NCBI GenBank assembly: GCA_030998225.1
Contig: JAPYXD010000704.1
Location: 14,756,001-14,820,000 of the forward strand
Reading direction: 5' to 3'
Length of the DNA stretch: 64,000 nucleotides
Source of the DNA: Diplolepis rosae
Taxonomy: Eukaryota; Arthropoda; Insecta; Hymenoptera; Diplolepididae
Shown: positions 44,857 through 56,298 of the stretch, in pieces
Layout of the letters: every line of letters begins with the position of its first letter
Numbering within the stretch: position 1 is the stretch's first letter
Position numbers and translations under genes: made by a program
Notes under the pieces: generated by a model
What the model was told of the DNA's origin: nothing
The model's database searches: none
The model's input: the letters and a program-made list of their open reading frames with translations, nothing else

Positions 44857-45188
44857 AATGTATATATATTAGCTTAAGGTGAAATGTCTTCTGATTTAGA
44901 TTATCATGTAATTATAATATATCTACTCAATATGCTATGTAAGAGAATGTTTCTGAATATTGGAATCAAATTAAAACTTAATGTCTCTAAAAAATTTAAT
45001 AATTCTATGATAAATTAAGTGATAATCATCGCAATAGAATAAATAAATTTGATGTACTTATAATTCAAAAATACACTTTATTTTTATGAGTATTCTACAT
45101 TACACTACATTTTTAACATCTAATTTCTTCTCTCATCTCTTAACATATAAAAGTTAATCATAATTACAGAATTCTGATTTTGTTGCAG

Positions 45189-45505
45189 GATTGAAAGTAA
45201 CAGAAGATGACTTGGTCTTATGGAAATACAACTGTCAGTATTGTGGAAAACATTTTAAATATATAGGAAAACTTGAAAATCATCACAAGAATAATTGTTA
45301 CTGGAATCCTGATCCTGGTAATTATCAAACTTTACACAAAAAACCATTTCCTTGCAATAGCTGTGGTGCATCTTTCATGCAAGAAAGGAGATTAAGGTAC
45401 CATATTCGACACGAGTGTGGGAAAATACACAAATGTGGAAATTGTGGTCACACCTTTTCGCATCGCAGTAGCTTGAATGAGCATAAAAAACGCTGTATAG
45501 ATTAA
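45189..45505 (+). CDS. lola: lola terminal exon with three fingers, YWNPDP linker
   Basis: The acceptor CTGATTTTGTTGCAG ends at 45188; the opening is G-L-K-V-T-E-D-D. There are 104 full codons. Three knuckles follow: CQYCGKHFKYIGK closing H-x4-C, CNSCGASFMQERR closing H-x4-C, and CGNCGHTFSHRSS closing H-x3-C. All three are C2HC. Finger 1 and 2 are joined by CYWNPDPGNY and a basic segment, and fingers 2 and 3 by ECGKIHKC. AATAAA at 45617-45622. It starts the 45.2-49.2 kb subfamily. Confidence 0.87.
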
Positions 45506-45768
45506 AGATTTATTATAATGTATATACTCTCTGATATTTATACTATTCAGTTCTTGAAATTGTAAAATACTTTTAAAGTAAAAAAGTTTTTATTATATTG
45601 ATGTAATATTATTGAAAATAAACTGGTTATTGAATAATTACAATTTTCGTTTAGAATGACGATTTATTTGTACAAGTGTTTAATATAATCGTAATTGGTT
45701 GTGGGATAAAGTACATAGATTGGAAACCATTAATCATTTTGATTCATAAAATTTTTTCGATGTTGCAG

Positions 45769-46130
45769 AGAAATTCGAGTTATTAACGAGATTCATGGAT
45801 ATGAGGAAATTCGGATGTAACTATTGTGCAAAAGCATTCAAAGAAGAATTTCGCTTAGTCCATCATCAAAAATATGAATGTTATTTAACGCCTGGTTCAA
45901 AGGCACATTACAGCCTGAAAAAAAGACCCTTCCTCTGTGAAAAATGCTATGCGTCTTACAATGAAAAGAACTCATTACGTCGGCACCTTGAAGAGGGTTG
46001 TGGAAAAATTTACATGTGCCATAAATGTGGAGATACATTCCTTCATCGTAAAAACTTGAGTGCACATCTCAAGAAACGTCAATGTAGGAAAAGATGTGCT
46101 CAAATTAAAAAGATTTTTGACAGTTTTTAA
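45769..46130 (+). CDS. lola: lola terminal exon with three fingers
   Basis: The acceptor TTTTTTCGATGTTGCAG ends at 45768; the opening is E-K-F-E-L-L-T. There are 119 full codons. Knuckles are CNYCAKAFKEEFR, CEKCYASYNEKNS and CHKCGDTFLHRKN, joined by CYLTPGSKAHY and GCGKIYMC. The third closes H-x4-C with a basic end. It is a tandem relative of the exons at 45189 and 47156. Confidence 0.86.
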
Positions 46131-47155
46131 TACTATGTTTTCAATAAGAGTTAATTTGCATAATGTTGCTTCTTTAATAAAAAAAAAATTCTGAAACTTT
46201 TCCACCTTTAAAATTTATCCTTAAGCAGATGTAGATATATGTTATTTTGTTTGTTTGGATGCAAAATTGCAAAGCTTACTTTGATTTTGTATGAAAATTC
46301 GCTTGTGTGTTCTGTGAAAAGATGTTTATCATTTTTTAATATTGTTCAACCTGTGAAAAAAATGTTTATGAATACACCTGCAAGCGAAGCCAGGAACTTC
46401 TGTTAAAATAATCATTTAGTTACTTTTATTGCATTTTCCTGTGGAAAAAAAAACATCGAAAATGATTGTATCTCAGTGATGAGAGGATTCTATCGACAGT
46501 TGGAAGTTTCTGGGCTCACTTCCCAGCGTTGGTGAAAGATTTTTATTTTTCATAGATTCTAAGGCTACACTGTCATCCAATTGCTTGTATTGTATACATA
46601 ATATTATACAATTTCTTTTTCCTCAAATGAAAAAAAAATCTTGAACGAGATGTAAACTACTTTGATTTTCATGTAAACTACATAAAAAGATTACACGGGA
46701 TTACTCAAGATTAGATTGGATTTCAAAAGATTACATAATGTAATTAGTTAATAAATATAATAAGTTAATAAATAATAAAACTAGTTAACTTCTTGATCTT
46801 GAAATAAGCTTGAAAATTCAAGAGTTTCGTTTTCGAAGAAGGTTTCTCTAATAAGCTAGCATTAGACTCAACTTGTCGTCTTTTAGTATTTTTCGAATTT
46901 TCATTATGGAAATCCTCAATCAGAAAGCCTTCTTGCTGCATTAGGAAAACCTTTTTTTGTTCAAGCATGTGTACCTACCTTATTAAATTACATGTTTGTA
47001 TTTAGAGAAAATTCTAAAATGAAATTATTTTCAGAAAAAATCACAATCATATTTCTAATTCCCTTTTAAGATATTGGCTTAAATTTCAACTAAATTGGCT
47101 AAGTATTTATTTTGAAATGGATTGTTTTCATTAGCAACTTTTTATTTTGTTTCAG
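46131..47155 (+). other. flank with a degenerate tRNA-like segment
   Basis: About 1 kb of AT-rich sequence; only the tRNA-like stretch at 46466-46535 stands out. A minus-strand open frame (46765-46968) is Lys/Asn-rich without a domain. Confidence 0.5.
46466..46535 (+). repeat. degenerate tRNA-like / SINE segment
   Basis: GTATCTCAGTGATGAGAGG resembles a pol III A box region and GGGCTCACTTCCC, about 40 bases on, resembles a degraded B box/T arm. No acceptor stem is preserved. It looks like an old tRNA-derived SINE. Confidence 0.35.
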
Positions 47156-47541
47156 GAAGAATTAGACTCGTTTATGGAAAAAAATCCTGTGCTCCAGAAC
47201 GAATAGAGGAACAAGAAAGAGCTTATGTCTGTAATCACTGTGGAAAAAATTTTACTCAAAATGGATATCTATCAAAGCATCAAAGAAAATATTGCTACTG
47301 GAATCCTGATTCTGACGGATACGGCAAATACAGACCTCATGCTTGCAATTTTTGTGGAGCAAGTTACTCGAAACAAAGTAGTCTAAATTCTCATTTGCGA
47401 TTTGATTGTGGAAGAACTCATAAATGCAGCGATTGTGGCAATACATTTTTGCAAATTAATAGTCTTCGAAAACACAAGTCATTTAATTGCCCTGCAAGAA
47501 ACCTGTTGACTCAAAATTCTAAACAAAATTTGAAACAATAA
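47156..47541 (+). CDS. lola: lola terminal exon with three fingers, YWNPDS linker
   Basis: The acceptor TTTTTATTTTGTTTCAG ends at 47155; the opening is G-R-I-R-L-V-Y-G. There are 127 full codons. Knuckles are CNHCGKNFTQNGY, CNFCGASYSKQSS and CSDCGNTFLQINS, joined by CYWNPDSDGY and DCGRTHKC. The end is Asn/Gln/Lys-rich. The pseudo-exon at 48392 is a broken copy of this type. Confidence 0.87.
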
Positions 47542-48391
47542 ATTTAAGGCGCGTTAATATTCCCGGAATTTTCTTTAACATAGTTCTACTTTACCGAAAA
47601 TCAAATAACCGAACATCTTTTTTTCACAATTTCTATTTATTCTCATAAATTATGTAACAAGTCGATTCCATGAAGTGGGAATCATACCAAATGTTAATTT
47701 AGTCAAATTAAAATTATGCAGATTAGAAATTAGGATCAACAATTTTATGGTGAATATCAATCTAGAAAGTAAATATAAGAGATCGAATGTAAATTAGGAT
47801 AACAAATATTATGCTAAATAGAATTTTGTGTTAATAAAAATGATGCTGAATAGCAAATCACAAAGATAGGAATTATGTGAGGTAGTAATCGGGATAAATG
47901 AAAATTATGGAAAAAAATTGTTTGAATGATTTTAGCTAATGTGAAACTTATGTCAAGTGAAATTTTTCAAATATTCATCCACCTCAACAAACTATGTTGA
48001 TTCAGTTAAATATCAAGTTTAAATAATTAAGTATACTTATTGTGACTTATTGGCAATTAATTATGTGCATTATTAAATTTATATTTAGTAAATAGATTTA
48101 AACATATATTCATCCTGCATAAGTGCCTGAATGAAGATACGAATTAAGACTAAAGTTCTGTTAACTTAAGTATATATTTCCTGTATATGCACAATACAAT
48201 GCAATAAATTTATTTTTGCTCTTATAATTTCTTCAAATAAATATAGAAAGTAGTAATGGAAATGTAAAATAGAGATAAAAATGCCCTTCTTACTAAACAG
48301 TTTATCAAAATGAATTTTAGCTAAATGTAATCGTTTTACTGGAATCTGTCACCTGTAATAATTCTGTCAAGTATGAATTTTTGTGTTTCAG
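47542..48391 (+). other. 3' flank of three-finger exon
   Basis: AT-rich with loosely repetitive AAATTAGGAT/TAATATTATG-type phrases; no exon was recognised. Confidence 0.45.
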
Positions 48392-48656
48392 ATTCCAAAA
48401 TATATTACGAAGCCAATGGTAGTGATTCTAAACGAAAGTATCTTTGCAGATATTGTGGAAGGAGTGTTACTATTGCATGATATCAAATTAATCATGAAAA
48501 AGCTGCTTGCAACTGGAAACCTATAGCAACTTGTCGAAAAAATCAGAAAACATTCGTCGCGACTGTGAATAAACTCAAAAATGTTCTGATTGTGGAAAAA
48601 AATTCTTGAATAACAGTAGTTTGAAGAAACACAAACGATTCTTGTGTGGCTGTTAA
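48392..48656 (+). pseudogene. decayed three-finger terminal exon
   Basis: A good acceptor (TTTTTGTGTTTCAG to 48391) and array-phase opening D-S-K-I-Y-Y lead to finger 1 (CRYCGRSVTIA), cut by TGA. Beyond it, HEKAACNWKPIATC matches the CYWNPD linker region of the exon at 47156. Later, after a frameshift, RDCE-stop-TQKCSDCGKKF and LKKHKRFLC match its third knuckle. Two in-frame stops, a frameshift and loss of the second CxxC show it is not translated as a full tail. Confidence 0.85.
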
Positions 48657-48908
48657 GAAAACTTATTAATTTCACCCTACATCAAAGTCTTTCATACATT
48701 TTCACCAAATAGAGTAAAAAATATTTCAAATATGTGCTTTAAAATATATGACTATAGTTTATCACAATATTTCTTTTAAAATGCTTCCTCTTCGAAGACT
48801 AATATTAATATTAAGTGAAATGTAGTTCCATTTTATGCCCTTTCAATCCTTCAAATTTAGAACAGAGTTTAGTTATTTGATGATTGATAACTAATTTCTT
48901 CTTTTCAG

Positions 48909-49189
48909 GATTTCAGACTTTAACAACTGAAGTGCAGGATCCTGATTGGACTTCTCAACAACAATTCATTTGTGAATTTTGCAACAAAAAGTATTATAAG
49001 TACAGCAGTCTCTGCCAACATCGTTCGAAATATTGTGTTCAAAATCCAAATGGATGTCGAAACAAGAGATTTTTTCAATGTCCAATCTGTGGTTATCATT
49101 CAGTATTCATCTCAAATATATCCAGGCACATGAAGGTTAAACACCCTGAGTCGCCATGTCTTACTAATGAATCAGCCTTTATGAATTGA
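48909..49189 (+). CDS. lola: lola terminal exon: C2HC + C2H2, derived from three-finger type
   Basis: The acceptor TTCTTCTTTTCAG ends at 48908; the opening is G-F-Q-T-L-T-T-E. There are 92 full codons. Finger 1 (CEFCNKKYYKYSS...) closes H-x4-C and is followed by VQNPNGCRNKRF, a relative of the YWNPD linker. Finger 2 (CPICGYHSVFISN...) is C2H2 with HPESPC after it. It therefore joins the three-finger linker to a CPYC-like finger. AATAAA at 49219-49224. Confidence 0.86.
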
Positions 49190-49436
49190 ATACTATTTTG
49201 TAAATCTTTGACTTTCGTAATAAATAATATTTAAAAAAGCAAATTAATCTGATTTATTTCATCAATGAAAATCTTATCTTTGAGGTGTTTCACGTCAATT
49301 TTACAGGTTGTATTAGATATTAGCTGCATGCGATTTCTCTTTTCTATGACTTTTTCTTTTTAGTAGTATTAGTTTGTTATTTTTGTTATATCTTCATTTT
49401 CTAAATTTACTCATGTAAGCTTTTCTATGTTTTTAG

Positions 49437-51959
49437 GCCGAAATTCATCCACCATGGCTCAACCTGAAATTGAATTTATTGATCCCATGTCTGTCGACGT
49501 GCTTTCTCTTTTCACCAAGACCCATTCTATTGGCAAAGGAAAATCCGAATATGGTAGAGACCATAAAACATCTGCTTCGTCAGGTAATTTCTTTTGTGTT
49601 CATTTTTCTGATCAGAGATTTTTATCGAACATTTTTTCTCATTTTAAATAATTAATTCTAATATGAATACAAATAGGCTGATGTAGAAAAATATTTATTA
49701 ATAATTTTGAGAATCAAAATGTTTTGTTGATGGTGTTGAACAGAGAAATTTTTATTCTTTATAATTATATATGGTGGAGTCATAGAGAATATTTTTTTCT
49801 ATAAAATAAATCCTAGTTTATAAAAATTAATTCAATTATGAATCATTGATGAGACGTAATCTGAATAACAGTTCAGCCACTAGTAAAATTTTTAAATAAT
49901 CAATTTTTTAAATTAAGAAGTTTTTTCTTGTTAATCAACATCTTCTATTTGTTAAACTTTTTAAGGCAGGAGGGCTTTCCTTTAGAAATTAAATTTTAAA
50001 AATATGGTTTCTTAAGATTTTTGGAGTCATTGAATTCAAATTTGTCCTCAGGATTTCGAAATTTTACAATTCAAATTTCAAAAAATCCTTTAGTCTAGGT
50101 AAAAGTCAGTTTCATGAAATTTTGTAGACTTCTGAAACTTTATTCGATTTGCTTGAAAGTCAGTTTCTAAAAGCTTTTGTGTCTGCTAGACCGCATCTCT
50201 TTTTTGTAAAATATATTTAGCCCTATTAGATTTGTAATTTTTAATATAAAAATTTTAGATCAGATTTTCGACGCTGAAAATGGCAGATCCAATATGGAAT
50301 CAATTTTTTCAATTTCTGTTAATAATTAATTAAATTTTCTCTATTTTTTCAGAATTCCAGATGTATGTCAGACAAGAACTGTCAAAAATGGCAACACAAT
50401 TAGAAGAAGTACTGGCTCACCAACGACTTTTATCATCCCAACTGGAGAAATCTGGTATCATTCATTCCGAGACATTGGATATTTTCATGCAGGAAAATGC
50501 ATTGAATTTGCCTTTTAGAAGTCTTGCTGAGTTTGAACAATTTGATATGGTTTTGACGCTCAATCCAAACGTCAGAGAAAAATTCGTAAGTATAATTGAA
50601 TTTACTTAGTATAAATAAGGTAAATGTCCCAGTAATCGGTATCTTAGTTTCAGTATTCGGCACACAAATAATCTCACATTTTATTGGATTATCATCGATT
50701 TTGACAATTTTTTATAATCTATGTTACTAAGTCATACTATCAGTTTTTTAAAAATACTTTAATTAATATTGTTTTTCAGTACTTTGTCAAATTTGAAAGG
50801 TAAAATGTCGATTACTGGCACACTGACGGTTACTTGGCCATCTACCTTATAGCGTTTTTGAGATTTCCAATGCCTTTAAAGTTTGCATTAATCGATGATT
50901 TTATTAATTATTTGTCAAATAATTATTAATTTAATAATTTATCAATTCTTTTAGAAAATAACCCTCGTGGCTGATTTTTGACATTATTATCAAAATTATC
51001 ATTTGGTATCAAACATTGGCAAAATTTATCATTTTCCGATTGGAGTTCTAACTGTATTCAGTATATTTATACAAATTTATTTTAAAATATTTTTTTTAAA
51101 TATGCATTTTAAACTCATAGATAATAATCATAATAAATATGGGTAATTCCCCTCAAAAAGTTGTGTTTGTAAAACAGACTCAGATTGATGTATTTTTTAA
51201 AATTTAAAATATGTTACTTTTAATTATTAATTTTTTTATAATTATTTCATAAGTTGAGATATTTGTTCTATTTCGCAAGTATTATTCCCGAAAGTATAAA
51301 ATTTAAGTTTTGATGCATTTTTAAGTAAATATAAATATATTGGGCAAAGTTACAAACTCGAATAGAGAAAATCATACGTTTTGTCAATTTTTCTTCCTTT
51401 TTGGTTCTTCTTCTTTTTTTCGAACGGAATTCAAAAAATGAATTGCTTAAAATATTGTTAAATACAAGCCTTCTTTTAAATTACTAATTTTATTTATTGT
51501 TTGAACTAGATGTCGTCCTTAGTCGACCTGTTTGATGGAAATTACATCGCATCGAGAAGCTTGCTGAATATTATCAAAAAGTATATGTCAAGGGACGTGG
51601 CATTATCCTTCACTGCTATGAAGCCAATCAAAGATAAACTGGTCCTAAAAGGAACGACATTCTGCAAATGCGTAATTAGTAAGTATCATGCTTAAAATAA
51701 GAATTAAATGTTTTAAAATCTCAAATTCTGATAAAACATTAATGTTAATTTTTATATCCTATATTTCATTATTATCTTTATTACAGACGTTCTTTTGAAG
51801 AATCACTTTGATAAAATAAGTGGAGGAAAGGTGACAGAAGCTAAACTGTTTTCTGCACTGGGAATCATACTTACAAATGCGAAAGATTGGGAAGGTTATC
51901 GATCACGAAGATCCAAAGCTGCTGCCCAAGCTTCACTAAAGGATGATGATGATTATTAA
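49437..51959 (+). CDS. lola: four-exon DUF4806 cassette 2
   Basis: Exons 49437-49583, 50353-50585, 51510-51678 and 51787-51959 join in frame with GT-AG introns; entry is G-R-N-S-S-T-M in array phase. Exon 2 includes a likely helical Gln/Leu-rich stretch (ELSKMATQLEEVLAHQR). The DUF4806-like part starts at NLPFRSLAEFEQFD and runs through SRSLLNIIKKYMSRDVAL, a Lys-rich turn and KCVINVLLKNHF, but lacks the Trp-x-Gly of cassette 1. It ends in DDDDY. AATAAA at 52038-52043. Function of the domain is unknown to me. Confidence 0.72.
49584..50352 (+). other. first intron of DUF4806 cassette 2
   Basis: AT-rich 770-base intron, donor GTAATT and acceptor CTATTTTTTCAG. No other exon recognised. Confidence 0.55.
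50615..50850. repeat. MITE in second intron of DUF4806 cassette 2
   Basis: The left end ATAAGGTAAATGTCCCAGTAA is mirrored by the right end, whose complement reads ATAAGGTAGATGGCCAAGTAA, over about 27 bases with a few mismatches. The element starts only 29 bases after the donor at 50586. It has no coding capacity. Confidence 0.78.
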
Positions 51960-52276
51960 AAATTAACTGTGTGTCACATTTTATTCTTTAACACTCTATT
52001 TTAACATATACCTACCACATGTATCTGCATTTACACAAATAAAATTTTACCCTTAGAATAATTTATCTACTTATCTATTGCAAACCTATGACAACAAGTA
52101 ATTAACCAAATATTTTCAATTTCAGGATCTTTCACCTAATATAATTTATGAGAGTTCGCAGTTCAAAGAGATTTTTACTGCATCATAATATGCTAAATAA
52201 ATTGCTGAAAAATACTAAATCATTGTAGTTTAGGTCTAGAATCATTATCCTAATAAAAACTTTTTATTATTTTCAG

Positions 52277-52416
52277 ATGCCTCATGTTTTACTTCAGTCA
52301 AATTGGAAAAAAATGTTGAGGAAAGATTTATGGAGGAAAGTCCATTTAATAGTATGATAAATGCTTGGAATTGTACAAGTGTTTTTGGACAAAAGAAGAG
52401 TTCAAGTCTATGTTGA
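52277..52416 (+). CDS. candidate non-finger terminal exon, 45-aa tail
   Basis: A good acceptor (TTTTTATTATTTTCAG to 52276) opens 45 codons in array phase (D-A-S-C-F-T-S-V-K-L-E) ending TGA, with AATAAA at 52452-52457, 36 bases on. The tail has acidic and aromatic residues (VEERFMEESPF, INAWNC) but no ligand spacing of a finger. Acceptor, phase, stop and poly(A) signal all fit an isoform end; it could also be a relic. Confidence 0.45.
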
Positions 52417-52647
52417 AGATATTCAAAATTTGTAAAAATTCGCCAAGTCATAATAAAATTTACATTGAAAACATTTTCTGATTTAATCCCCTTTTCTTTT
52501 TTGCTTCTGCTGTGCATGTCTCTATTGTGTAATTTATTTCGGGCAAAATGCCTTTCTTGTAAAAAATTGTATTTCATGCACATTTAATTTTGCTCAAAGT
52601 GAATAAATAAATATGCTTTACAGTTTAAATGAAATATTTATTTTCAG

Positions 52648-52883
52648 ATTTCAGAATGCAGGAGATTATGAGCAATGGAAGATTTCTCTGTACGAAGTGT
52701 GGGAGTTGCTTTAGGAGAAAAAACGGATTGAGAGAACATACCATCTACGAATGCAACAAGTCACCTCGATTTAAGTGTCCTTATTGTCCTAAACTTGCGA
52801 AACTTCGCTCCAATATGTACAAACACGTGAGGGGAAAACATGGGGGGAGAGAAGTTTGGGCTGTAGATTTGGAAGAGCAATAA
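52648..52883 (+). CDS. lola: lola terminal exon: C2HC + C2H2, VWAVDL end
   Basis: The acceptor TATTTATTTTCAG ends at 52647; the opening is D-F-R-M-Q-E-I. There are 77 full codons. Finger 1 (CTKCGSCFRRKNG...) is C2HC with linker ECNKSPRF, where Asn replaces the usual Gly. Finger 2 (CPYCPKLAKLRSN...) is C2H2, ending REVWAVDLEEQ. The F-R-R-K-x-G and VWxxDL features match the exon at 33228-33454. Confidence 0.88.
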
Positions 52884-53307
52884 ACTTTTTTAATTGATGC
52901 AATCAAGATGATTAAAATTAAAGAACTCTATTTTCCATTACTGGCTATGTATAATAAAAAATAATTTAGGGCCAAACATGTATTTAGCTGTGATTAATTT
53001 CTTTGGGTATTCTGTTATATTTTTTTAAGCATAAATCTATATAAAAACTCTAAACTTCAAGGATGAATATGCTTATACAAATAGTTTGTATTTTGTTAGC
53101 AATAAAAGAACGTGAAATGTTTTATCAATTTCCATGTCTCCTTAGAAAAAAAAAATCTTTTTCTTTTATTCATTTTAAGAATCCATATCTTTTGAATGCC
53201 TAGATAATTTATTGTATTAGAATTATTAAGTTCAAATTACTGTTATAATAGATGACTTGAACAGCTTAAAAATGATTCTAATTCTCCATATTTGGATTTT
53301 GTTTCAG

Positions 53308-53612
53308 ACTTTTCATTTGTCAACAATCAATATTGGGCTCTTTCACAAAGTTTTTCGTCACAGAAAAATGATTCAACGGGTTTGCAATCAGTTAAAAAAT
53401 ATCCTTGTTCAAACTGTAGCAGCACATTTACTCGAAAAAGTGGACTTGTGTATCATCAGAGGTACGAATGTGGACAAAATCCCCGGTTTAGTTGCCCCTA
53501 TTGTCCTTACAAAGCTCGTCATATTTCCAATACTCGAAGGCATATTCGGAGTCATCATCCGGGTGAAAAAATACAAACCATTGATATTTGTAAACAATAT
53601 CCTCTATTGTAA
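53308..53612 (+). CDS. lola: lola terminal exon: C2HC + C2H2, HISNTR type
   Basis: The acceptor TTTGGATTTTGTTTCAG ends at 53307; the opening is D-F-S-F-V-N-N. There are 100 full codons. Finger 1 (CSNCSSTFTRKSG...) is C2HC with linker ECGQNPRF. Finger 2 (CPYCPYKARHISN...) is C2H2, ending HPGEKIQTIDICKQ. Identical blocks (YPC, ECGQNPRF, ARHISNTR, DIC) tie it to the exon at 34211-34518. Confidence 0.9.
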
Positions 53613-53769
53613 TAAAATATATATTTAAATACATTTGATGTTTTTATTTTAATTACTATTTCACTATTACTTCGGAAGATCTCCTTTGTAAATATATTCC
53701 GTAAATATCTTCATAAAATGAATTTTTATCTTATTTTTAATTTCACGATGAATTTTATTTCTTTTTCAG

Positions 53770-54035
53770 GAATGAACATCTATCAAGGGCCTGTTTTCAT
53801 TTATCAGCGTACAAAGAAAAAGAAATTCCTCTGTTTAAATTGTCCTAGCTCATTCACTCATCAGAAATATCTAACTTATCATTTGAAGCACGAATGTGGA
53901 CGAGGCCCAAGATTTTTTTGCCCTTATTGTGACCATAAAGCAAAATTTTCTTCTGGTGCACGTGACCATCTGCGAAGAAAGCATCCAGGTCTTAAAGCGA
54001 TTTACATAGATTCATCCAAACAGGCAACACAATAA
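53770..54035 (+). CDS. lola: lola terminal exon: C2HC + C2H2, HQKYL type copy 1
   Basis: The acceptor TTTATTTCTTTTTCAG ends at 53769; the opening is G-M-N-I-Y-Q-G. There are 87 full codons. Finger 1 (CLNCPSSFTHQKY...) is C2HC with linker ECGRGPRF. Finger 2 (CPYCDHKAKFSSG...) is C2H2, ending HPGLKAIYIDSSK. The next exon is a recent duplicate. Confidence 0.9.
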
Positions 54036-54426
54036 TTATAATTCATCTAACCAATGGACCTAGAAATACTGTTAATTTTAATAAAATATAAAATACAATA
54101 GAATTTTATGTTATCAAACTTGTCAATTATAAATAAAATACAATATTTATAATATTATTTGTAAATACATGAAAATAGTGTAAGACAAATATGAACATGG
54201 TTTTAATATGTTTTGATTGGTAATATATGTCAATTATAAATACAAAGAACTATCTATGTATAAAAAAGTACAACGAAAATTTACCAATAAAAAAATTAAT
54301 TAAAAGTTGCTCAAAGATTGTTAAAAATTTCCCATTCTGTTGCTTGGTGTAATTAATTTCTAGGCATTTCCATGAAACTTATTATTTCTTATTTTAAATT
54401 AACAATAAGTTTTATTTATTTTTCAG

Positions 54427-54701
54427 ATATGAACAATTTTGGAGAAAATATTTACATTCCTGTGCTTAATAATGTTCTGAAGAAGAAATATCTGTGTCAC
54501 AACTGCTTTAAGACATTCGGACATCAGAAATATTTAAATTATCATCTGAAACACGAATGTGGACGAGGCCTAAGATTTTCCTGTCCTTATTGTGATCATA
54601 AAGCGAAATTTTCTTCTGGTGCACGTGCCCACGTACGAAGAAAACATCCAGGTCTGGAGGTGCATACTATAGATTTATTCAAACCAGCTAAAGGACATTA
54701 A
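54427..54701 (+). CDS. lola: lola terminal exon: C2HC + C2H2, HQKYL type copy 2
   Basis: The acceptor GTTTTATTTATTTTTCAG ends at 54426; the opening is D-M-N-N-F-G-E. There are 90 full codons. Finger 1 (CHNCFKTFGHQKY...) and finger 2 (CPYCDHKAKFSSG...) are nearly the same as in the previous exon, with linker ECGRGLRF and end HPGLEVHTIDLFK. The leader differs more than the fingers. Confidence 0.9.
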
Positions 54702-56298
54702 TTTATTTTCTAAATAAGTAATATTACTTCCAAGATATATTGCTTCCTTCTAAAAAATTATTTACGTTATATATGTATAAACTTGAAGTTAACAGAAAAT
54801 TTAGTTTCTATAATTGCACTCAAGAAAAAATGTTATTCATTGAACAAAATTGTTTTGTTGAATTCACAAAGTATTTTATTGAGTTAACAACATTTTTTGA
54901 TAAGTCTAATAGATACTTAAAATTGATTAAAAGTAACTAAAATATTTCATTGAATTAACCAAATTGTTCTGATCAATGAATTATGTTGAATCAGTGGAAT
55001 GATTTTATTAGATTAACAAAACATTTTTTTGTTTGCATGACAACCGAATATTTTTCTTTGTGTCACGAGAGATACAGAGTTGGTAATTTCTGAACAATTA
55101 TATATTTTAAAAAAATATATTTTTTTGTTTGGTTAAAGTGTAAGATTTTATTTATCCGACTTTTCATTTGTATAAAATTTCATTTCTCAGAAAAATCAAT
55201 CTAGGGAAGCTATTGTTTTTCCGGAGAAATAAAATTTCGAACAAATCAAAGGTCGAATAAATAAAATTTTATTAATAATTCGTTACTATTTAAAAACATT
55301 GTATATTACAATAATATATTAATTAGAGAATTTGATATCTATCTGTGCAAAATTCCTCCGATAAGGTAGACAGTGACAAATTTCAAACTCAACCATCTAA
55401 TTTGGAAATGTATTAATCAGTTGACATTGCACGGTCTAGTATTAATAATTAATTTCAAGAAAAAATGTTAAAAAATAATTTTTTTATTGTTTGAATATAA
55501 CTTTTTTCATTTAATTAATTATTTAACATCACTGTACAATATTAATTGAAACGAGTCTGTGCGATTGCAGAGTTAAAATTAATTTACTTGACACAATAAT
55601 TAATTTGTTAATAATTTATATTGCGCAGTAGGATCGTATAATTAATGAAATATCAGGCTCTTTTTCCACAGAAATATTCCAAATTCTTTAAATATAAATT
55701 ATATGAATGTTATATGTTATATTGTACATTTTTCGGAAATTCTAAAACCACATGAAAAAATTGTAAAAATTAATGATTTCTCAAGAATAAATAATATTTC
55801 TCACAAATATTTATGAAATAATATTCATTTGGAGTTTTTTATCTTTGCAATTTTTGTATAAACTCAATCACTGACGTTTTACTTTTTTACTTATCGAATT
55901 TTCTACAACTGCAATAAAAATATTTTTCTCAAACTCGTAGTAACATTGAAAAATGAAAAAATATATATATTTGAGTACAAACCATAAATTCAATTCCACT
56001 CCAAACAGAAAATTTTATTTTCAACTGTATAATTTCTGTAAAAATAAACTGTCTATAAGATATTCTAATGGAATGTGATGTAACAAACTTGTTCTACATT
56101 TATTGTAAATAAAGATAAATTTATAAAATGTTTTTGCCTTTTTTTAGCTTTCCATTTAATAATTCCTGCATCTATGGTCTTTATTTCGAGAGATTTGACA
56201 TAAATAAGATATGAGAACCATGCGATAATAAGTAATAATAAATAATACATTACAATAACAAGATATGATTATTGAAATTTTTATGTTTTTCATTTCAG
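54702..56298 (+). other. 1.6-kb stretch without a recognisable exon
   Basis: AT-rich intronic or intergenic sequence. Several short open frames on both strands are Ile/Lys/Asn-rich with no motif. No convincing repeat pair was found by eye. Confidence 0.5.
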
